A DNA stretch of 12,136 bases from DASUEB01 sp036275295 (GTDB taxonomy: Bacteria; Bacteroidota; Bacteroidia; Flavobacteriales_D; Luteibaculaceae): positions 1 to 12,136 of the forward strand of contig DASUEB010000123.1 of NCBI GenBank assembly GCA_036275295.1, in the 5' to 3' direction. Shown here piece after piece: positions 6,404 to 12,136 of the stretch. The position numbers and the translations under genes were made by a program. The notes under the pieces were generated by a model. That model was not told the origin of the DNA and ran no database searches. It was given only the letters and a program-made list of their open reading frames with translations. Positions within the stretch are counted from its first letter, which is position 1. The number at the start of each line of letters is the position of its first letter.

Positions 6404-8965
6404 ATGAAAAAAATCTTACTCATTGCACTGGCCCTTTCGGTTAGTGCACCCGGATTTGCCCAGAAAAAGCGAGGCAAAAAGGGCAAAAAACAAGCGGAGG
6501 CACCTGCTCCGTCTGCCGACAAAAAGAAGGACATCTCTGGTTTAACCAAGTCAGCTAAGCTGTACAAAGGCCTCTTTGCGGTTTACCAAGATACGCTGAC
6601 CGGTGAATTGATGTTAAAGCTAGAACCGTCGCAACTCAACAAAGAATATATTTACTTCAGTCAGATAGCCGACGGTGCTAATGCATCCGGTTATTTTAGA
6701 GGGAGTTATAGGGGTTCAAAAATATTCAAAGTACAGCGATACTACGATCAAATTGAATTTGTAGTTGAAAATACTTCGTATTACTACGATCCCGCTAATC
6801 CATTGAGTAAAGTAGGCAAAGCCAACATAAACAAACCCATTGTACTCACTGAAAAGATCCTCGCACAAGATTCAACGGGTATTCTGATTAAAGCCAATGA
6901 CCTATTCTTGGGAGAAGGGTTCAATCAGATCAAACCGTCGAGCTTCCCGGGGGCTGGCAATGGATTTAATTTAGGCAGTATCAGCAAGGAACGCAGTCGA
7001 GTTAAATCGATCAAAAATTACCCAGCCAATACCGATGTGGTGGTGTCTGTGGCATTCTCCAATCCCTATCCAACCAATTATGGCGATCCAAGCGTTACCG
7101 ACGCGCGATTTGTGAATGTTGAAATTGTGCACAATCTCATCGAAGTGCCCAACAACGACTATAAACCGCGTCGCGATGACCCCCGCTTGGGTTATTTTAT
7201 GACTCAACAGGAGAACATGACGGACTTATCGTCTAAACCGTATCACGATATGATTCACCGCTGGCATTTGGTGAAAAAAGATCCTACTGCGGCCTTGTCT
7301 GAGCCGGTGGAGCCCATCACATGGTGGATTGAAAATACTACTCCCATCGAATTCAGAGAGACCATTCGTGAAGGCGTGCTTCGGTGGAACCGGGTGTTTG
7401 AAAAGGCAGGATTCAAAAATGCGGTTGAGGTAAAAATACAACCTGACGACGCCGATTGGGACGCAGGCGATATTCGATATAACGTATTGCGTTGGACGGC
7501 ATCTCCTTATCCTCGATTTGGGGGTTACGGACCCAGTTTTGTCAATCCGCGGACCGGTCAAATTCTGGGTGCCGATGTGATGCTCGAGTTTGTGTATTTC
7601 AAAAATATTGTAAGCCGATACGATCGCTTTGATAGGGCAGGTTTAGGAGCCATCGATGTGGAGGAGCACACCGAGTTTGACCCAACCCTGTGTCAGGCCG
7701 GAGCCGTTATGCAAAATCAATTGGCATTCGGGATGACAAGCATTAAGGCCCGTGAAATGAGTCCAAAAGACAGCGTTGATCTGGTTCGCCAAGCATTAAT
7801 CCGACTGGTTCTGCATGAGGTGGGACACACCTTGGGTTTGAATCACAACATGAAAGCGAGTTCAGTACTCTCGCCCGCTGAAATAAAAGATAAATCGCGT
7901 CTCCGCGATGGATGGTTGAGCAATTCTATTATGGAGTATCCCGCCATCAATAACGCCCTGCGAACCGAGGATCAAACGCTGTTTTACGACGAATTTTGCG
8001 GACCGTATGACGATTGGGTAATTGAATATGGATACAGTCCATCGTTAGACAGTGAAACAGATGAGGAAGCCCGTTTACAGCGCATTCTCGCCAGATCATC
8101 TGATCCTATGCTGGCATTTGGAAACGATGCCGATGATATGCGAAGCAACGGAAGCGGTATTGACCCTCGGGTTAACATTTACGACTTGAGCAGCGACCCG
8201 GTAGCATACGGGGCCGAGCGAATTACTCTGGTAAATGAATTGTTGGCCAAGCTCAAACAAAAGTATACTGTAAGCGGCGACAACTACCACAATTTGCGCA
8301 TGAGTTACATGGCTTTAACGGGTGAAATCGCCACGCAATTGCGCATCATGACTCGTCAAGTAGGTGGTGTGTATGTAGATCGTTCTTTTGTAGGTACCGA
8401 GCGTGCGGGAAGTAAACCTTTGCAACCGGTTCCATATGCGACGCAGAAAGAGGCGATGCGCCAATTAAAATTACATGCATTTGGCAAAACGGCCTTTCAA
8501 GAACCTGCGGAACTCTACAACTTTCTCCAGCTTCAGCGCCGTGGCTTCAATTTTGGAGGCAATAACGAAGACCCCCAAATCCACAATAGAATTCTTGCCG
8601 TTCAGGCTGATCTTCTCGATCAATTGCTTCATCCTACAGTGATGCTTCGCATATCAGATGCCACGCTGTACGGAAATCAATACAAATTAGACGAGTTTAT
8701 GACAGACCTCACCAAGTCGATTTTCGAAGAAGATTTGACGGGTAAAGTGACCAGTATTCGTCAGAATTTGCAGGTTCGTTACACCGCCGATCTGATAGAG
8801 GTTTTTAAAAGTAAATTTCACGATAATCTGGCTAAGGCCCAGGCTTTGGCACAGCTTACAGCCATCAAAAAACAACAGTCGGCCGGCGTTAGCCCCGATG
8901 CCAGTACCAAGGCTCACAGGGCCTATATTGTATACCAAATTAATCAAGCTCTCGAAAACAAGTAG
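6404..8965 (+). CDS. Secreted zinc metalloprotease, DUF5117/DUF4953 (metzincin-like) family
   Basis: An 853-residue exported protein. Residues 1-20 form a signal peptide (MKKILLIALALSVSAPGFAQ) ending with an A-Q cleavage site typical of Bacteroidota. A very basic, Lys/Gly-rich stretch follows (about 21-45). The N-terminal part (about 45-330) matches the DUF5118/DUF5117 regions that precede the catalytic domain. The zinc site is HEVGHTLGLNH, with histidines 471, 475 and 481 and Glu472 as the catalytic base. A Met-turn-like SIMEYP follows with Met510. The C-terminal half matches the usual layout of this family. No T9SS sorting domain is seen at the C-terminus (ends NQALENK), so the protein is probably periplasmic or outer-membrane associated rather than sorted to the surface. 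Its substrates are unknown. It ends just before a strong terminator. Confidence 0.93.
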   Translation: MKKILLIALALSVSAPGFAQKKRGKKGKKQAEAPAPSADKKKDISGLTKSAKLYKGLFAVYQDTLTGELMLKLEPSQLNKEYIYFSQIADGANASGYFRGSYRGSKIFKVQRYYDQIEFVVENTSYYYDPANPLSKVGKANINKPIVLTEKILAQDSTGILIKANDLFLGEGFNQIKPSSFPGAGNGFNLGSISKERSRVKSIKNYPANTDVVVSVAFSNPYPTNYGDPSVTDARFVNVEIVHNLIEVPNNDYKPRRDDPRLGYFMTQQENMTDLSSKPYHDMIHRWHLVKKDPTAALSEPVEPITWWIENTTPIEFRETIREGVLRWNRVFEKAGFKNAVEVKIQPDDADWDAGDIRYNVLRWTASPYPRFGGYGPSFVNPRTGQILGADVMLEFVYFKNIVSRYDRFDRAGLGAIDVEEHTEFDPTLCQAGAVMQNQLAFGMTSIKAREMSPKDSVDLVRQALIRLVLHEVGHTLGLNHNMKASSVLSPAEIKDKSRLRDGWLSNSIMEYPAINNALRTEDQTLFYDEFCGPYDDWVIEYGYSPSLDSETDEEARLQRILARSSDPMLAFGNDADDMRSNGSGIDPRVNIYDLSSDPVAYGAERITLVNELLAKLKQKYTVSGDNYHNLRMSYMALTGEIATQLRIMTRQVGGVYVDRSFVGTERAGSKPLQPVPYATQKEAMRQLKLHAFGKTAFQEPAELYNFLQLQRRGFNFGGNNEDPQIHNRILAVQADLLDQLLHPTVMLRISDATLYGNQYKLDEFMTDLTKSIFEEDLTGKVTSIRQNLQVRYTADLIEVFKSKFHDNLAKAQALAQLTAIKKQQSAGVSPDASTKAHRAYIVYQINQALENK

Positions 8966-8979
8966 ATTGATACCGAATA

Positions 8980-9013
8980 AAAAAAATCCCGGGCTTTCGT
9001 CCGGGATTTTTTT
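8980..9013. terminator. Bidirectional intrinsic terminator between convergent genes
   Basis: The arms at 8980-8992 and 9001-9013 (AAAAAAATCCCGG and its complement) form a perfect 13-base-pair stem. The stem can extend through a G-T and a C-G pair to a TTTC loop. On the plus strand it runs into TTTTTTTGTTTTT. On the minus strand the A run supplies the T tract. It lies between the protease stop (8965) and the OmpA gene stop (9031), so it can stop transcription arriving from both sides. Confidence 0.93.
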
Positions 9014-9030
9014 GTTTTTAAGGTGTAGGT

Positions 9031-10971
9031 TTAGTTTTCTTCTTCTACCTCAAATTCTGTTCTTCTATTTTCTTGATGCTCTTCTTCTGTGCAATCAACT
9101 CCGTTAATACAGCCGTTAACAGGTTTTGTTTCTCCAAATCCTCGCGCTTTTAAGCGATCTTTGGGAATACCTTTTTCAATCAAGTAGCTAACCACACTCT
9201 GTGCTCTTCGCTGAGAAAGGGCAAGATTGTATGCATCATTGCCTCTAGCATCACAATAGGAACCAATTTGAATGCTTACTTCTGGATTGTCCTGAAGAAT
9301 TTTAACCAAATTATCCAACTCAACTTTGGCCTCAGGTCTTAGGGTAGCCTTATTGAAATCGTAATAGATATTGTTTAGGGCATATACTCCTTTGAGTTTG
9401 CTCAACAACTCCACGTCGAAGGTGTAGAAAACCCCCATTTGCAATGGAAGGGTGCTCACGGCACTTGAATCGGCAAATTGAAGACCTCCCAGGGCGGTAA
9501 ATTCTTTTTTTGCCCGTCGATTGCCTTGCTCAGACTGAACGAGGTAGTTTACATCTTGTTCAACGGGATAATAAGTTTTGCCATTGATCAAGTAGGGAAG
9601 AATCTCGGTATCCCTGCCCACTGCAGTGAGTTTGGTATTTGCCTCCGTAGCCCAGATGCTCTGCCCGTTTTCCTTCCAAAAAGGACGAAGCTCCACAAAG
9701 TAGGCGTCGGGAAGTCGTTGATTGTAGTCGAATGCATAAATATCATCAAACCCCAAACCCCCGCGGCGATTGGAGGATATGAATCCAGTTTGCAGTTCAT
9801 CGTTGAAATAAAGACCAAAATCGTCCTGAGCTGAGTTAAATGGGGTCTTCATATTCTGTACGCGAGTCCAATTTAATCCGTCAAAGTCGGCCATAAAAAT
9901 ATCAAGTCCACCCATGCCAATGTGTCCCATTGAGCTGAAATAGAGTTGATTGTTTTTTACAACGGGGTAGAACTCGTCTTCTGAACTGTTTACCTCAGGA
10001 CCCAGATTGATGGGAGTTGACCACTGTCCGTTTTGTTTGGTACTCACGTATATATCAAATCCACCTTGGCCTCCCGGTACGTCTGAAACAAAGTACAGTT
10101 CAGTGCCCTTGTTGGTCAAGAAGGGGTGTCCAACAGAGTAATTTTCGTTGTTAAAGGCAAATGGAATGGGTTTGCTCCACTTGTTATTCAATCTAATCGA
10201 ATAATAGATTCCAAGGCGGTTTATGACTTCCTTGGTAGATTTTGTGATTCGGGTTTCGGTGAAATAAATGGTGTCGAGGTTCTCTGAAAAGCACGGTGTG
10301 GCTTGGTGATAGTTGGCCTGATCCAACGGAAACGGATAAACCCCCGAAGCCATTTTGTTGCTGTCTAAATTCGCGATAGCGATCTGAAAATAGGGCAATT
10401 CAATGTCTCTCGAAAGTCTTTCTCTCTTGTTGCCTAGATTTGGTCGGTTGGTTGAAATGACAAATGCCACGTTGCTCAGCGAGCTCACCCCAAATTCGGA
10501 GTATCCCGAGTTGAGGTCTTTGCGGTTAACGAGTAAAAACTGACTCTTCTCGTCGTTCCATTTCATGGCCGAGTCGCAGCTGGCAGTTAATTTTTTGGCC
10601 ATTTCCACATCCACCCCGGGCAGAATCCCATACCTTGAGAAGATGGTCTTTGCTTTTTCAAACTTTTCATTGGTTTTTAGCATCTGTCCGTAGTTCAGGA
10701 GTGCCTTAGCCGATGATTCGTTGTAAGCAAGACTTTTTTCGTACCAGAATTCGGCACGGTTGTAGTCTTTCATATTTCGATAACAGTCGCCTAAGCGCTC
10801 GGTCGCAAAAGAAGTGGGTTTGCGTTTAATGGCTTTTGAATAAAATTGAGCGGCTTTGGTATACCGATGCTGTTTGTAATACTCATTCGCAATATGAAGC
10901 GAGGTTTGGGCTTGGGTATATCCGAAACCGAAAGTGAGGCACAGTATGATGAGGAATTTGAAGCGCTTCAT
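9031..10971 (-). CDS. OmpA-family protein with TPR and PD40 repeats (PorE-like architecture), T9SS-associated
   Basis: A 646-residue exported protein that likely ties a T9SS outer-membrane assembly to peptidoglycan. After a signal peptide (cleavage near YTQA-Q, residues 18-21), TPR-type helices cover about residues 25-125. A WD40-like PD40 propeller region, with blades such as LYFVSDVPGGQGGFDIYVS and LYFSSMGHIGMGGLDIFMA, covers about 200-430. The OmpA domain is at about 535-646, with the peptidoglycan-binding pair Asp574 and Arg589 at the canonical spacing of 15. A cysteine pair at 621 and 627 and NRRTEFEV follow near the end. The linker at about 430-530 does not look like the carboxypeptidase-regulatory domain found in PorE-type relatives. 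The start is ATG 10971, two bases after the preceding gene's stop; TTG 10977 would overlap it. Confidence 0.92.
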   Translation of the reverse strand: MKRFKFLIILCLTFGFGYTQAQTSLHIANEYYKQHRYTKAAQFYSKAIKRKPTSFATERLGDCYRNMKDYNRAEFWYEKSLAYNESSAKALLNYGQMLKTNEKFEKAKTIFSRYGILPGVDVEMAKKLTASCDSAMKWNDEKSQFLLVNRKDLNSGYSEFGVSSLSNVAFVISTNRPNLGNKRERLSRDIELPYFQIAIANLDSNKMASGVYPFPLDQANYHQATPCFSENLDTIYFTETRITKSTKEVINRLGIYYSIRLNNKWSKPIPFAFNNENYSVGHPFLTNKGTELYFVSDVPGGQGGFDIYVSTKQNGQWSTPINLGPEVNSSEDEFYPVVKNNQLYFSSMGHIGMGGLDIFMADFDGLNWTRVQNMKTPFNSAQDDFGLYFNDELQTGFISSNRRGGLGFDDIYAFDYNQRLPDAYFVELRPFWKENGQSIWATEANTKLTAVGRDTEILPYLINGKTYYPVEQDVNYLVQSEQGNRRAKKEFTALGGLQFADSSAVSTLPLQMGVFYTFDVELLSKLKGVYALNNIYYDFNKATLRPEAKVELDNLVKILQDNPEVSIQIGSYCDARGNDAYNLALSQRRAQSVVSYLIEKGIPKDRLKARGFGETKPVNGCINGVDCTEEEHQENRRTEFEVEEEN

Positions 10972-10973
10972 GA

Positions 10974-11912
10974 TCAATTGTTATAGAAGTAACGTGGATT
11001 TTCAGTTAGCTGACGGTTGTTTATGATGCGATAGGCCACCATGATTTCATGCGAACCGTTCTGATAATTCTGCAACATGTTGGTGTTGTAGTCGAATGCA
11101 TAGCTGAATCTCCAAACTTGTTTATGCACATATTCGGCTATTACCCCAACCGACTCGTTGTTTCGGTAGGAAATACCCGCAGCTAACATACCTCGGTATG
11201 AAAGCTTGGCGTTGAGATCAAGTTGATTCTTAATGTTGTTTTGACCGCTGATTTTTGCCAAAGCCGATGGTATAAGAGCCAAATCGGCATTAAGAGGGAA
11301 AACGCGACCGGCGAAGATGTAAAAATGCCTGGCTAAAACACCTTCATTGCGTCGGTTAATGCCTGTGTAATTAATCCGTGGCCGAAGGATGTTAAAAGCG
11401 GAGACACCTGCGAAATTTCGGGTGTCTTTGTAAAAAACGCCCGCCTTAAAGTCGAATACATCAACAGCCCGGGTAGATGCAGGTATGGCGATCTCATTTG
11501 GATCCTGGTAGGTCAGTTCTGATCCATTTAAACTGTTTCTGAACCAACCTGCTCCAAATCCAGCAGAGAACCATTTGTCGTCAGCAATTCGAACTCGACC
11601 CGCCAAATTACCCATGACGCCCGTCGTGTTTAATGCTCCCATCTGATCGTCAACAACCTGAAGGCCTAAACCAATTCGCTTGTCCAGAGCCGATCCGTCA
11701 AGGGATAAGAAGCTGGTTTGTGGCGAACCGTTGAAACCTACCCATTGTTTGCGGTAGCTACCCATGATTTCTACATAGTCGTTGCTTCCCGCAGCGGCTG
11801 GATTGATGATCATCCGGTTAAAAAGGTAGTTAGAGAATCGAATACTTTGCTGTGCCTGTCCCGCAGAGGCGAGGCCAAGGGCTATGCTACAAAGAATATA
11901 TATTTTTTTCAT
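10974..11912 (-). CDS. PorP/SprF family type IX secretion system membrane protein
   Basis: A 312-residue outer-membrane beta-barrel-type protein. Members of this family help secrete or anchor a specific T9SS type B cargo, as SprF does for the gliding adhesin SprB. The signal peptide is MKKIYILCSIALGLASAGQAQ. The family signature is clear just after it: FSNYLFNRMIINPAAAG, then YRKQWVGFNGSPQTSFLSLD, followed by alternating amphipathic strands up to AYRIINNR. The start is ATG 11912; the frame is open further upstream to a TTG at 11933, but the signal peptide fits only the ATG. It begins ten bases after the stop of the sorted cargo gene and ends two bases before the OmpA gene, so the three form one leftward unit. 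Confidence 0.94.
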   Translation of the reverse strand: MKKIYILCSIALGLASAGQAQQSIRFSNYLFNRMIINPAAAGSNDYVEIMGSYRKQWVGFNGSPQTSFLSLDGSALDKRIGLGLQVVDDQMGALNTTGVMGNLAGRVRIADDKWFSAGFGAGWFRNSLNGSELTYQDPNEIAIPASTRAVDVFDFKAGVFYKDTRNFAGVSAFNILRPRINYTGINRRNEGVLARHFYIFAGRVFPLNADLALIPSALAKISGQNNIKNQLDLNAKLSYRGMLAAGISYRNNESVGVIAEYVHKQVWRFSYAFDYNTNMLQNYQNGSHEIMVAYRIINNRQLTENPRYFYNN

Positions 11913-11922
11913 AGTCCGTTTC

Positions 11923-12136
11923 TTAGCGTACAATCATTAAGTAACCCGTTTTTTGAATACCCAATTCTGGGATTTCGATGACGTAGAAATAAGCACCATC
12001 TTCAAATCCTTCACCATCAAATGCATTGGTGGTGTTGTTGTATCCTTTGGTTTTGAAGATTTCCTTACCCCATCGGTTGAACAACGTAACCGTATTTCGA
12101 GGGTAGAATTCTAAGCCCTCCTTAATAACCCAAATG
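11923..12136 (-). CDS. T9SS type B sorting domain protein (gliding motility-associated C-terminal domain), C-terminal fragment
   Basis: These are the last 70 codons of a gene that enters from the right edge. The translation has the hallmarks of the type B T9SS sorting domain (CHU_C / gliding motility-associated C-terminal domain): YPRNTVTLFNRWGKEIFKT, then YNNT...AFDGEGFEDGAYFYVIEI, ending KTGYLMIVR before the stop at 11925-11923. The domain sends the protein across the outer membrane through the T9SS. The PorP/SprF gene immediately downstream is its likely dedicated partner. The rest of the protein, usually a large adhesin or repeat protein, is outside the window, so its function cannot be read here. 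Confidence 0.93.
   Translation of the reverse strand, partial: IWVIKEGLEFYPRNTVTLFNRWGKEIFKTKGYNNTTNAFDGEGFEDGAYFYVIEIPELGIQKTGYLMIVR

Noticed and set aside
8898..9107. Short rightward frame across the protease end and the terminator
   Set aside because: It includes the terminator hairpin and the complement of the OmpA gene end, so it is not a plausible gene.
1..12136. CRISPR arrays, tRNA or rRNA genes, insertion sequences
   Set aside because: No direct repeats with spacers, no cloverleaf or rRNA-like stretches, and no transposase or terminal inverted repeats were seen. The database name mentioning IS1096/TnpR for the gene at 923-1546 is not evidence of a mobile element.

Overview
The window looks like a piece of chromosome from a member of the Bacteroidota, most likely a flavobacterium-type organism with gliding or type IX secretion machinery. 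The evidence is a C-terminal type B sorting domain of the type IX secretion system (T9SS), a PorP/SprF-family protein followed by a TPR/PD40/OmpA protein, a DUF5117-type zinc metalloprotease, near absence of Shine-Dalgarno sequences, and promoters with the Bacteroidota -7 element TAnnTTTG. Species cannot be assigned from this sequence alone.

Layout. 1-614 (minus) is the N-terminal two fifths of a succinate-semialdehyde-type aldehyde dehydrogenase that runs off the left edge. 615-922 is a divergent intergenic region with one good promoter facing each way. 923-2463 (plus) is a two-gene unit: an acidic-tailed PRiA4_ORF3-like protein of unknown role, overlapping by one base with miaA (tRNA dimethylallyltransferase). 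2462-2511 holds an inverted repeat and a second promoter. 2512-6337 (plus) is a four-gene unit in which each junction overlaps: a FutA-type ferric iron binding lipoprotein, a fused two-domain permease, an ATPase, and a small TPR-like protein. 6404-8965 (plus) is a secreted metzincin-type zinc metalloprotease, closed by a strong hairpin that probably terminates transcription from both sides. 9031-12136 (minus) is a three-gene T9SS-associated unit read from right to left: the end of a type B sorted surface protein, a PorP/SprF protein, and an OmpA-family protein.

How the genes work together. The iron genes form a complete ferric ABC importer. The lipoprotein keeps the His/Tyr/Tyr-Tyr ligand pattern of FutA proteins, the permease carries both membrane halves in one chain, and the ATPase has all standard motifs with a slightly divergent Walker B/D-loop. 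The T9SS unit matches the common Bacteroidota arrangement in which a large type B cargo is encoded beside its dedicated PorP/SprF outer-membrane partner and a peptidoglycan-binding OmpA protein. No RNA genes, insertion sequences or CRISPR arrays were seen. Most of the window is ordinary chromosomal content. The points most worth a second look are the small coupled genes of unknown role (PRiA4-like and TPR), a hairpin against the protease start codon, an inverted repeat at the iron promoter with a nearly leaderless start, and the unusual middle segment of the OmpA protein.
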